DNA of 64,000 bases. Source: Pinibacter soli (lineage in GTDB: Bacteria > Bacteroidota > Bacteroidia > Chitinophagales > Chitinophagaceae). The DNA lies in contig NZ_JASBRG010000002.1 in NCBI RefSeq assembly GCF_029961145.1, positions 124,001 to 188,000 of the forward strand. The letters run 5' to 3'. Positions 16,657 to 25,042 of the stretch are shown here, piece by piece (the stretch's first letter is position 1; each line of letters begins with the position of its first letter). Position numbers and translations under genes: made by a program. The notes below the pieces were generated by a model that made no database searches, was not told the DNA's origin, and saw only the letters and a program-made list of their open reading frames with translations.

Positions 16657-17976
16657 CTACCTGATCGATTCTAGCAAATCAATCACTTTCTCTCTCTTTA
16701 AAATCAGGTACCCAAGCCTGTCATTGCTGATGCCTTCTTTTAACTGATAATTAAAAACGAGTTGGTCTTGGGAAACGGCGGTTTCGAAATAGCGGAAAAT
16801 GATGTTGGGGAACACCTTCAACTCTTCGCCGATTTCGTATAAGTGTGTGGAAAGTATGAAAAGAGAATTGGGAATTCTTATCAAACCCTTGATAACGGTT
16901 GTGGAGCACTTCATCGCGTCCTGTACGTTGGTGCCTTTGAAAAGTTCGTCAATTAGTACAAGCCATTTTTTACCGTTGTTGATGGTCTCAATGGTTCTCT
17001 TTATGCGCTGCACTTCGTTGAAGAAATAACTTTCTCCTTTCACGATGTTATCGCTCACATTGATGTTGCTCAAAATGCCATCAAACAGGCTGAGTTGAAA
17101 ATTATTCGCGGGCACGCCCATTCCCAGGTGAGCGAGGTAAACAGCGGAACCAACAGCCTTGATGAATGTGCTTTTCCCAGCCATATTTGCACCCGTTAAA
17201 AAAAGAAAATTGTTGCTCGTATCAAGCTTTACATTGTATGAAACAGATGTTGGCAATAACGGATGATACAAATCTTTTGCATCAAGGTATGCCTGCTGAC
17301 TTTCGATGAAAGTTGGAAAAGTAAGATTGAATTTCTTTACCGCCATCGCCATGGAATACCACGCATCGATGCGCCCGAAAATATTGATCAGCTCGTTTGC
17401 TGCCGACTTATAACTGTTTCTCAGATAATGCCCGTAATAAATGGTTTGCACCGGAGAAAGCTTTGCATCTTTTTCTATTTGCGCCAGCTTACCAATGATG
17501 CCAGGCTTCATCAAGTCCTTTGCCCGCGTAATAAAAGTGCGCAGCATTTTAGGCGTATCGCTATTGTCAAAAACTTCAACAAGCGTCATGAAGCCTTTTA
17601 TCAAATCAGCAAAGTGTGTAACAGAATATCGTGTCAGAGAGTAATCAGGAGCATGTAAAAGTTTATAGGAAATAGCATTGACCGTATTCGCATGGTCGGG
17701 CAACGGGTCCATGCCATAATCATAGAATTTCTCAATTACCATGATGGTTCCATTGGTAATTTGAGTGGGCCATTGCGACTCCTTTTCTATAATTGTTTTA
17801 ATGATCTGCTGCGTTTCCTTAATGCGGGCAATATCTGTAAAAGGCTCCGAGAAAAATTTTGCTAGCCACGCTTTACCATCCGTTGTTTGTGTGAAATTGA
17901 ATTTATGAAAAAGAGAAAACTCCTCTTCATGAGAAAAAATGGATAAGTCGTTGAAGGTAACTTTGTCAATGTTCAT
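16657..17976 (-). CDS. MutS-related ATPase lacking the mismatch-binding domain
   Basis: The 439-residue protein has a MutS core/lever region (about 1-230) and the MutS C-terminal ATPase: Walker A in GANMAGKST (about 262-270), the signature loop region around NINVSDNIVKGES, Walker B LIDELFKGTN and the late LSTHLYEI motif. It lacks the N-terminal mismatch-recognition and connector domains of MutS and the Smr domain of MutS2, so classical mismatch repair is unlikely. Roles proposed for such short homologues include recombination control. It is monocistronic, between repeats on both sides. The biological role is unknown. Confidence 0.85.
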   Translation of the reverse strand: MNIDKVTFNDLSIFSHEEEFSLFHKFNFTQTTDGKAWLAKFFSEPFTDIARIKETQQIIKTIIEKESQWPTQITNGTIMVIEKFYDYGMDPLPDHANTVNAISYKLLHAPDYSLTRYSVTHFADLIKGFMTLVEVFDNSDTPKMLRTFITRAKDLMKPGIIGKLAQIEKDAKLSPVQTIYYGHYLRNSYKSAANELINIFGRIDAWYSMAMAVKKFNLTFPTFIESQQAYLDAKDLYHPLLPTSVSYNVKLDTSNNFLFLTGANMAGKSTFIKAVGSAVYLAHLGMGVPANNFQLSLFDGILSNINVSDNIVKGESYFFNEVQRIKRTIETINNGKKWLVLIDELFKGTNVQDAMKCSTTVIKGLIRIPNSLFILSTHLYEIGEELKVFPNIIFRYFETAVSQDQLVFNYQLKEGISNDRLGYLILKREKVIDLLESIR

Positions 17977-17998
17977 AGAGTCAAGTTAAAGAATAATT

Positions 17999-18089
17999 GA
18001 ATAACTGAATGACTGAATAACTGAGTAGTCGAATTACTTAAATTGATTCACAAATTCAACCACTCAGTTATTTAGTCATTCAGTTATTC
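17999..18089. repeat. TGAATAACTG-family inverted repeat, 27 of 28 bp
   Basis: 17999-18026 and 18062-18089 are complementary at 27 of 28 positions, loop 35 nt. The right arm ends 2 nt before the dihydroorotase stop codon (18092-18094). Confidence 0.9.
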
Positions 18090-18091
18090 GA

Positions 18092-19435
18092 TCAGTCTCT
18101 GTCAAACCTCAATCTCATTCCCTTATTAGATTCATCCCACACACCATTTCCATACACGAGGTTGCCATTTACAAAAGTATGTGTGATAGAGGCGGGGAAA
18201 GTGAAGTCTTCCAGCGGGCTCCAGCCACATTTGTAAAGAATGTTTGATTTGTTTACAGTAGTGGGAGCGTTCATGTCCACGATAACGAGGTCGGCGAAAT
18301 AACCTTCACGGATATAGCCTCTATTCTCAATTTGAAAACATTCTGCTACTGCGTGGCTCATTTTTTCTACAACTTTTTCAATAGAAATTTTTCCCTGTTT
18401 TACATAATGCAACATTAAAGAAAGAGAATGCTGCACTAGTGGTAGCCCCGCATGTGCCTTTTCGTAAGGTTCGTCTTTCTCGGCCCACGTGTGTGGGGCG
18501 TGGTCGGTGGCAATAATATCCAACCTGTCATCGAGCATCGCATCCCAGAGAGCTTCTTTGTTGAATGGCGCTTTAATGGCAGGATTGCATTTAATAAGAT
18601 TTCCCAAGCGGGCGTAATCATCGCTTGTAAAATGCAGGTGATGCACACACACTTCGGTTGTGATCCTTTTATCTTTTAAAGGGATCATATTAGTAAACAA
18701 CTGCAATTCTTTTGCAGTGCTTATGTGCAGGATGTGTAGGCGCGTATTGTGCTTCTTTGCCAGCTGAACTGCTGCAAATGAAGATTCAAAACAGTTTATA
18801 TCATCTCTTATAATCGGGTGATCAGCGGCTGTGAGCGGGCGATTTTCGGCCTTAACGCGTTCGAGGTTTTCGCGAATGATTCTTTCGTTTTCACAATGCG
18901 TGGCGATCAATACTTCGCTTTCGCTGAAAATTTTATCGAGCGTGAGGTAATTGTCCACCAGCATATTTCCGGTAGAAGAGCCCATAAAAATCTTTATGCC
19001 ACAAACATCTTTTCGCTTGTCGTTTGTTTTCAAAACTTCATCGCTGTTGTCATTGCCCGTACCCATAAAGAATGAGTAATTGGCCAGGGATGTATTTGCC
19101 CCGATCGTATATTTTTCTTCTAGTAATTCCTGCGTTAATGTGTTGGGAATGGTATTGGGCATTTCCATAAACGACGTTACACCACCGGCAACCGCCGCCT
19201 TCGACTCAGTATAAATGTTAGCCTTATGCGTTAAACCGGGCTCGCGAAAGTGCACCTGGTCATCAATTACGCCGGGCAATAGAAATTTATTTTCTCCGTT
19301 TATTTCCGTAACCGAGCCGTTGGTATTAATATTGCTTCCTATTTTTTCTATCCGGCCATTGTCGATCAATACATCCCCAGGCAAAGATTTACCGTCATTA
19401 ACGATAGTAATATTTTTAATCAGGAATTTTTGCAT
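18092..19435 (-). CDS. pyrC: Dihydroorotase
   Basis: Amidohydrolase that cyclises carbamoyl-aspartate to dihydroorotate in pyrimidine synthesis. The 447-residue protein shows the class I layout: DDQVHFREPG (residues 58-67), the GIKIFMG lysine (K148) that would be carboxylated, ATHCEN (H180), LHILHIS and ATDHAPHTW with the catalytic Asp. The first metal His of the usual H-x-H pair is Gln (Q60-V-H62). I recall the DDQVHFREPG form as the normal one in Bacteroidota, so activity is still expected. The gene is divergent from the RemB-like gene with a 38-bp gap. Confidence 0.9.
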   Translation of the reverse strand: MQKFLIKNITIVNDGKSLPGDVLIDNGRIEKIGSNINTNGSVTEINGENKFLLPGVIDDQVHFREPGLTHKANIYTESKAAVAGGVTSFMEMPNTIPNTLTQELLEEKYTIGANTSLANYSFFMGTGNDNSDEVLKTNDKRKDVCGIKIFMGSSTGNMLVDNYLTLDKIFSESEVLIATHCENERIIRENLERVKAENRPLTAADHPIIRDDINCFESSFAAVQLAKKHNTRLHILHISTAKELQLFTNMIPLKDKRITTEVCVHHLHFTSDDYARLGNLIKCNPAIKAPFNKEALWDAMLDDRLDIIATDHAPHTWAEKDEPYEKAHAGLPLVQHSLSLMLHYVKQGKISIEKVVEKMSHAVAECFQIENRGYIREGYFADLVIVDMNAPTTVNKSNILYKCGWSPLEDFTFPASITHTFVNGNLVYGNGVWDESNKGMRLRFDRD

Positions 19436-19473
19436 ATTTTAAAAAAATAAATATTTATTATAATCGTACCAGC

Positions 19474-21165
19474 ATGCAATTTATAAAAACACTTTTTAGG
19501 GCTGCGATAATTATTAGCCCGTCGATTGCGTTCGCCCAGTCAAGCTTGCTCCCTCAGCAAACAAAATACCAGCAAATGCTAGACAGGCTGGAAATTAAGG
19601 CCCAAAAAGATTCAGTGCTCAACTTCTCTTTTGTGAAACCGCAAAACAGAAAAATGCTAGTGGAAAGAGCCGAACTTTTGTTGAAAAACGACTCGATGAA
19701 TGACAATTTAAAATTATCTGATGTCGACAGGGCCAATCTTCAAAGCTTTTTCGCCAATAATATTGAATGGGTAAGCGGAGACAAATCTGTTTACAACAGC
19801 AAACATCCAATCTGGAACACGATCTATAAAACGAAGGCAAACTTTTTCCAGGTTGATTCAAAAGATTTCTTTCTTGCGGTAAATCCTGTTCTGCAGTTTC
19901 AAGTTTCAAAAGAAAAAAATAACAGCGAAAGTCTTTTCCTTAACACACGTGGGGTTAGTGGCCGCGGTTTGATCGCTAAAAAGATTGGATTCGACTTTTA
20001 CCTTACGGATAACCAGGAACGCACTCCGGGTTTTGTGCAAAAATGGGTTGACAGTTTTCATGCCGTACCGGGAGCGGGCTTCTACAAACCGTTTAAAACA
20101 ACCGCTTACGACTATTTTGACGGACGCGGCTCCATTTACTTCAATGTTACCAAATACATAAACGTACAATTTGGTTTCGATAAGAACTTTTATGGAAATG
20201 GGTACAGAAGTCTTTTCCTGAGCGACTTTTCCAACAACTATCTTTTCCTGAAATTGAGCACCAGAATATGGAAGCTTGATTACGAGATGCTCGTCAACGA
20301 GCTTGTGCCACAGGATAAGGACATGAATGCAGGCAATACCGTGGTCGACAAAAAGTATTCTACTATACATCGCTTGAGTATGAATGTTACAAAATGGCTG
20401 AATGTGGGCCTTTTTGATAATGTGGTGTATGGCCGCACAAACAGCGTTGAACTTGCCTACCTGAATCCAATCATCTTCCTGCGTCCGGCGGAGTCGAACA
20501 ATGGCAGCGCAGACAACTCAATGATAGGTATTGATCTTAAGGCAAATGTGGCCAAAAGACTACAATTCTACTCTCAAATCATGCTGGATGAGTTTGTGTT
20601 GAGCCATGTAAAGGACCAGGACGGCTGGTGGGGCAACAAATATGGCATCCAGGCGGGCATGAAATATATTGATGCGTTTGGAATTAAGAATCTTGACATA
20701 CAGGGTGAAGTTAATGCCGTTCGTCCTTACACTTATTCTCACTACGATTCGGTGGCCAACTGGACACACTATAACCAACCTTTGGCACATCCGTTTGGGG
20801 CCAATTTCCTGGAAGGCATTGGCATCATCCGCTACCAGCCTTTTAAGAAACTACAGATACAAGCCAAGCTTATCGCGTGGAGACAGGGGCTGGATTCGGC
20901 TGGCACTAACTATGGCGGAAATGTTTTCAAAGATTACAACACACGTCCGGGAGATTTTGGATTTAATATTGGCAGCGGAGCAAAAGGAACAGGTGTGAAT
21001 GGTTCGTTGTGGGTTGGCTATGAAGTGCTGGAAAACTTATTAATTGACGGAAGTTTTATGTACAGAAAACTGAGTGTTCCAAGTTATCCAAGCTACAATA
21101 ACAATAGCACGATGTTTACACTGGGCCTGCGTTTGAATATGTTTAGAAGGGAATACGATTATTAA
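19474..21165 (+). CDS. Wzi/RemB-like outer-membrane beta-barrel protein
   Basis: The 563-residue protein has a signal peptide (residues 1-21, cleavage after AFA) and then an even distribution of amphipathic strands with many aromatic girdle residues, ending in LGLRLNMFRREYDY, which fits an outer-membrane barrel C-terminus. Segments such as YFDGRGSIYFN, FGFDKNFYGNGYRSLFLSDFSNNY and HPFGANFLEGIGI resemble the capsule-assembly Wzi family, to which the gliding protein RemB of Flavobacterium belongs. Function here is probably surface-polysaccharide attachment or adhesion. It is divergent from pyrC, with no partner genes. Confidence 0.75.
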   Translation: MQFIKTLFRAAIIISPSIAFAQSSLLPQQTKYQQMLDRLEIKAQKDSVLNFSFVKPQNRKMLVERAELLLKNDSMNDNLKLSDVDRANLQSFFANNIEWVSGDKSVYNSKHPIWNTIYKTKANFFQVDSKDFFLAVNPVLQFQVSKEKNNSESLFLNTRGVSGRGLIAKKIGFDFYLTDNQERTPGFVQKWVDSFHAVPGAGFYKPFKTTAYDYFDGRGSIYFNVTKYINVQFGFDKNFYGNGYRSLFLSDFSNNYLFLKLSTRIWKLDYEMLVNELVPQDKDMNAGNTVVDKKYSTIHRLSMNVTKWLNVGLFDNVVYGRTNSVELAYLNPIIFLRPAESNNGSADNSMIGIDLKANVAKRLQFYSQIMLDEFVLSHVKDQDGWWGNKYGIQAGMKYIDAFGIKNLDIQGEVNAVRPYTYSHYDSVANWTHYNQPLAHPFGANFLEGIGIIRYQPFKKLQIQAKLIAWRQGLDSAGTNYGGNVFKDYNTRPGDFGFNIGSGAKGTGVNGSLWVGYEVLENLLIDGSFMYRKLSVPSYPSYNNNSTMFTLGLRLNMFRREYDY

Positions 21166-21169
21166 TATC

Positions 21170-21228
21170 AAGTAAAAAGTAAAAAAGCGCGGTGATCCTG
21201 CAACAAAGCTTTTTACTTTTTACTTTTG
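21170..21228. repeat. AAGTAAAAAGT-family inverted repeat
   Basis: AAGTAAAAAGTAAAAAAGC from 21170 faces GCTTTTTACTTTTTACTT near 21208-21226. The right arm runs into TACTTTTG (21221-21228), an exact TAnnTTTG -7 box 26 nt before pepE, so the repeat may supply the pepE promoter. Confidence 0.75.
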
Positions 21229-21253
21229 ATTTTTTATTTAACATCCATTACAT

Positions 21254-21964
21254 ATGCGTCTTCTACTGCTTAGTAACTCCACCAATGCCGGAGAGAAATA
21301 TCTCGAATACCCAAAACAATACATCGCAGACTTTTTGCAAAAAAGCAATGTAACCGAAGTTGTTTTTATTCCGTTTGCCGCTGTCACTTTTTCTTATGAC
21401 GATTATGAAAGCAGGGTGCAGGAACGCTTTTCTGAGTTTAACGTAACTGTAAAATCCATTCATAAAGCTGCTGATCCCTTGCATGCAATAAACAATGCTC
21501 AGGCAATTGTAACCGGCGGGGGAAATACTTTTCATTTATTAAAAACATTGCAGGACCTCAACCTGATCGATGCTATCCGTGAAAAAGTTTTAAACGGGAC
21601 GCCTTATGTTGGCTGGAGTGCCGGAAGCAACATTGCTGCACCTACCATTTGTACAACGAATGATATGCCGATTGTACAACCGCAAAGTTTTAATGCCTTA
21701 AACCTTATTCCTTTCCAAATCAACCCTCATTATTTAGATGCGCATCCCGAGCATCATGCCGGTGAAACCCGCGAACAACGCTTGCTGGAATATATTGAGG
21801 CAAACAAACAGATTTATGTAACGGGGCTTCGTGAAGGCTGTATGTTTTTGGTAGAAAACGAAAGCCTCTCCTTGGTTGGAAACCGATCCCTAAGGCTGTT
21901 CAAATATGGGCAGGAAATAAAAGAATTAGAGGCGAGTGATGATTTTGATTTTTTGCTAGGATAA
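21254..21964 (+). CDS. pepE: Peptidase E (alpha-aspartyl dipeptidase)
   Basis: Cytoplasmic serine peptidase of family S51 that cleaves Asp-Xaa dipeptides. The 236-residue protein carries the nucleophile S122 in GWSAGSN, D137 in the TNDMP segment and H159 in NPHYLDAHP, matching the PepE triad order. The N-terminal MRLLLLSNST strand and the VTGGGNTFHLL loop are also typical. Length matches E. coli PepE closely. It is a single-gene unit between two repeat elements. Confidence 0.92.
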   Translation: MRLLLLSNSTNAGEKYLEYPKQYIADFLQKSNVTEVVFIPFAAVTFSYDDYESRVQERFSEFNVTVKSIHKAADPLHAINNAQAIVTGGGNTFHLLKTLQDLNLIDAIREKVLNGTPYVGWSAGSNIAAPTICTTNDMPIVQPQSFNALNLIPFQINPHYLDAHPEHHAGETREQRLLEYIEANKQIYVTGLREGCMFLVENESLSLVGNRSLRLFKYGQEIKELEASDDFDFLLG

Positions 21965-21984
21965 AGCTCACCGCGGCACCGCGT

Positions 21985-22150
21985 TCATTGCGAGACCGGC
22001 GGAGCGTGAAGATCGAACCAGTAGTGAAAGTTTACATTTCGGAGACGAGGCGAAGCAATCTCATGCGTAAGGGGATTGCTTCGGCCACTTGCTGCTGTTC
22101 GATCTTGTTGTCGTAGTGCCGGTATTCTTTCTCCGCGGGCCTCGCAATGA
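21985..22150. repeat. Three-level nested palindromic element (CATTGCGAG / GAAGCAATC type)
   Basis: Three exact, properly nested arm pairs: TCATTGCGAG (21985-21994/22141-22150), GATCGAAC (22011-22018/22097-22104) and CGAAGCAATC (22051-22060/22074-22083). The right part corresponds, inverted, to the shorter element at 9700-9796. No reading frame spans it. The plus-strand neighbours are pepE and the UbiA gene. Confidence 0.85.
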
Positions 22151-22209
22151 CGCTACCGATAATTAAGCATTTAGCAAGTGCAACACGTTTTCCTTATTTT
22201 AGTTAAACC

Positions 22210-23067
22210 ATGCTCCAAAAGTCAACCATACAACTGCTAAGGTTTCATTTTTCCATTTTTTTATTGCCCGTTTTTTTGTTTGCCGTTAGCCAGGTGGCGC
22301 AGGTAAATCTTTGGCATACTTTTTTTGTTTTTATTATACTGCATGTATTGGTTTATCCGTCGAGTAATGGATATAATTCCTACATGGATAAAGACGAATC
22401 TGCCATTGGCGGTCTTTCCAAACCTATGATGCCCACCAAAGAGTTGTTCCACCTTACGGTAATTATGGATACTATCGCCATCATTGCCGGAATAATTGTT
22501 ATCGACCTAACTTTTGGCATTGGTTTGTTGTTATACATATTGGCTTCAAGAGCATATAGCTATCGTGGCATAAGACTCAAAAAATATCCTCTAATTGGTT
22601 ATTTAACGGTTATTGTCTTCCAGGGCGGTTTCATTTTTGCTTTGGTATATTATGGTTGCAGCGTTGAAAGATCTTTGAATATTCCGTTGGTGTGTATGCT
22701 GGCTTCTACTTTTTTAATTGGAGGCTATTACCCCCTCACTCAAATTTACCAGTTTGAAGAAGATGAAAAGGACGGAGTGAAAACCATAAGCATGTTATTG
22801 GGTAAACGAGGAACATTCATTTTTTGCAGCATTATATTTTCACTTGCAGCAACCTGCATCTGGTATTTATCGTATATACATAGAAACGACAAGATCCTGT
22901 ATCTGTTTCTTGCAATTATGACACCGGTTCTTGTTTATTTTTTATGGTGGATGAATGCCGTTTGGAAAAACCCTCAAAAAGCAGATTTTAAAAACAGCCT
23001 GCAAATGAATATCATTGCATCGGGCTGTACTTGTATTTACTTCATAACGCTTCTATTTTTAAGATAA
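22210..23067 (+). CDS. UbiA-family prenyltransferase
   Basis: Integral membrane enzyme that transfers an isoprenoid chain to an acceptor, usually an aromatic ring. The 285-residue protein has about eight hydrophobic segments and two Asp-rich motifs: NGYNSYMDKD (about 53-62) and QFEEDEKDGVKT (about 178-190), which bind prenyl diphosphate through magnesium. The first motif is a variant of the usual N-x-x-x-D-x-x-x-D. The type III polyketide synthase gene starts 3 nt after the stop codon, so the two are translationally linked. The acceptor is probably the polyketide-derived ring; this is inference from context. Confidence 0.85.
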   Translation: MLQKSTIQLLRFHFSIFLLPVFLFAVSQVAQVNLWHTFFVFIILHVLVYPSSNGYNSYMDKDESAIGGLSKPMMPTKELFHLTVIMDTIAIIAGIIVIDLTFGIGLLLYILASRAYSYRGIRLKKYPLIGYLTVIVFQGGFIFALVYYGCSVERSLNIPLVCMLASTFLIGGYYPLTQIYQFEEDEKDGVKTISMLLGKRGTFIFCSIIFSLAATCIWYLSYIHRNDKILYLFLAIMTPVLVYFLWWMNAVWKNPQKADFKNSLQMNIIASGCTCIYFITLLFLR

Positions 23068-23070
23068 CGA

Positions 23071-24180
23071 TTGAGTAAAATAATAAACATAGCAACGGCG
23101 GTTCCGCCATTCAAGCACAGCCAGGAAGACATTCTACAGTTCATGCAATGCGTGTATGCACTTGATGCCGTAGGAAACCGAAAACTTAAGTTTTTATATC
23201 ATCACAGCAGCATCGACAGCCGCTATTCGGTTATTCCGGATTATAGCAGGTCAGTATCTGATTGGCAGTTCTATCCACAATCGGAAAACCTGGAACCGTT
23301 TCCTTCGCTTGAAATTCGTATGCAATGGTTCAACAAATTTGCTCCGGAATTATCTGTAAATGCTATCAGGAATTGTCTCGAAGAAACATCGTTGGATAAA
23401 AACGATATTACCCATCTTATTACCGTTAGCTGTACAGGCATGAGTGCCCCGGGTCTTGACCTGCAGGTGATGGAACTACTTGAGCTGCCTAATAATATAT
23501 TTCGCACTTCGGTCAATTTCATGGGCTGCTATGCAGCTATTCATGCGTTGAAACTTGCTAACTGCATTTGTCTTGCAGATGAGCGGGCAAAAGTGATGAT
23601 TGTATGCACGGAGCTGTGTACACTCCACTTTCAACGGGAGTCTGATCCTGATAATATAGCCGCCAGTTTGTTATTTGCCGATGGCGCTGCGGCGGTAATG
23701 GTTACGGGAAACAGCTACGAGGAGGAAGGCCTTCTGATTGATGGCTTTTATTCAGAGGTTTTGTCAAAAGGAAAGAACGACATGAGCTGGGAACTTTCTT
23801 CCAAAGGTTTTTTAATGACGTTGAGTGGCTACGTGCCTGAATTAATTGAAGAAGATTTTAATTCACTTGTAAGTCGCGCAATGAAACATTATAACTCTTC
23901 AAAAGCCCAGATAAACGAATGGTGCATACATCCCGGCGGCAAACGCATTTTGGAAGCGATTCACAAAAGTCTTGACCTGCAGGAAAATGCTTTACAGGAT
24001 AGTTATAGTGTTTTGAAAGAATATGGCAATATGTCTTCACCAACCATTCTGTTTGTGTTGAAAGAAATTATGAAGAAAAGATGTAAAGCTCACGATGATT
24101 GCAAAATATTCGGTGCCGCCTTCGGGCCCGGGCTCACTATGGAAACAATGTTGTTAGAGAGAGAACGCAAATTTTCATGA
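23071..24180 (+). CDS. Type III polyketide synthase
   Basis: Homodimeric ketosynthase that condenses a starter acyl-CoA with malonyl-CoA and cyclises the chain to a resorcinol or pyrone. The 369-residue protein has the Cys-His-Asn triad: C153 in NFMGCYAA, H287 in WCIHPGG and N320 in EYGNMSSPT, plus the family's GxxFGPG end (AAFGPGLTMET). The start is a TTG 3 nt after the UbiA stop codon. The last codons (ERKFS) and the stop lie in a dispersed repeat arm (24163-24181), so the native C-terminus has apparently been replaced by repeat sequence. It is the core gene of the cluster. Confidence 0.93.
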   Translation: MSKIINIATAVPPFKHSQEDILQFMQCVYALDAVGNRKLKFLYHHSSIDSRYSVIPDYSRSVSDWQFYPQSENLEPFPSLEIRMQWFNKFAPELSVNAIRNCLEETSLDKNDITHLITVSCTGMSAPGLDLQVMELLELPNNIFRTSVNFMGCYAAIHALKLANCICLADERAKVMIVCTELCTLHFQRESDPDNIAASLLFADGAAAVMVTGNSYEEEGLLIDGFYSEVLSKGKNDMSWELSSKGFLMTLSGYVPELIEEDFNSLVSRAMKHYNSSKAQINEWCIHPGGKRILEAIHKSLDLQENALQDSYSVLKEYGNMSSPTILFVLKEIMKKRCKAHDDCKIFGAAFGPGLTMETMLLERERKFS

Positions 24181-24281
24181 TAAGTCAAGATCTTTTGATT
24201 TGATATTTGATATTGAAGAATTCCTCACATTTCAAATCTTAAATCTTAAATTTCAAATCATCAAAAATCATGACAATCTGC
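24163..24281. repeat. Repeat hairpin overlapping the 3' end of the polyketide synthase gene
   Basis: Left arm 24163-24181 matches the GAACGCAGATTTTCATGAT unit with one difference; right arm near 24265-24281 is its imperfect complement. An inner pair uses the TTTGATATTTGA / CAAATCTTAAATC word. This fills the 146-bp gap that separates the synthase from the methyltransferase. Confidence 0.8.
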
Positions 24282-24326
24282 CTGCCCGACTAGTCATTCA
24301 GGCGGGTGTTCTTTGTTAATATCAAA

Positions 24327-25025
24327 ATGATGAAATTTTCGCAACGCTCATATACCCAGGAATTCCTCGACCGTGATGATATACCTTTCAACGATATCAA
24401 ACGCAATATGCAGGAGCTAGATGTTATCAATACCTGGTTGGGAGGTCATGGCATTACTCTCTCGGGAATAAAAGAACTGTTACAAACACAAAAACTTGAA
24501 AAGGTTATCATCTGTGAAATTGGTTGTGGCGGCGGAGATAATCTTTGTGCAATAAACAAATGGTGTGAGAAAAATAATGTTGCGGCATTTTTTATAGGCA
24601 TAGACATTAACGCTCATTGTATTTCATATGCGCGGGAACGAAATCCATCAATATCCTGCGAATGGATAACATCTGATTATGCGAAAGTGATGTTTGATCA
24701 AAAACCGCACATCATTTTTTCCTCTCTTTTCTGCCATCACTTTTCTGAAGAGCAATTGCAAAAAATGTTTCAATGGATGCATGCCAACAGCTCCCTTGGC
24801 TTTTTTATAAACGACCTGCATCGCAACAGGTTGGCCTATTATTCTATAAAAATACTCACGGCTATTTTTTCGCGATCGTATCTTGTGAAAAATGATGCAC
24901 CGCTTTCTGTATTGCGTGGCTTCTCGAAAAGTGAATTGAATACAATACTGTCAGACGCCTCTATTCATAAGCATTCCATCAAATGGAAATGGGCATTTCG
25001 CTGGCTGATAATTGTAAAACGTTGA
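24327..25025 (+). CDS. Class I SAM-dependent methyltransferase of the polyketide cluster
   Basis: Rossmann-fold methyltransferase of 232 residues with SAM motif I CEIGCGGGDN (about 66-75), the acidic ribose-binding end of strand 2 (GIDIN) and a motif IV-like IIFSSLFCHH. The family resembles methyltransferases placed next to type III polyketide synthases and FAD oxidoreductases in Bacteroidota. It would O- or C-methylate the phenolic product. The ATG at 24327 is preferred over the in-frame GTG at 24306. The next gene begins 17 nt after the stop. Confidence 0.85.
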   Translation: MMKFSQRSYTQEFLDRDDIPFNDIKRNMQELDVINTWLGGHGITLSGIKELLQTQKLEKVIICEIGCGGGDNLCAINKWCEKNNVAAFFIGIDINAHCISYARERNPSISCEWITSDYAKVMFDQKPHIIFSSLFCHHFSEEQLQKMFQWMHANSSLGFFINDLHRNRLAYYSIKILTAIFSRSYLVKNDAPLSVLRGFSKSELNTILSDASIHKHSIKWKWAFRWLIIVKR

Positions 25026-25042
25026 CATGAAAACTGAAGTCT

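Noticed and set aside
21985-22150. tRNA or structured RNA gene
   Set aside because: The nested arms do not fit a cloverleaf, and no TTCGA/T-arm or acceptor pairing is present.
25027-25042. ATG at 25027 as start of the FAD oxidoreductase
   Set aside because: It is in a different frame and reaches a stop within 13 codons.
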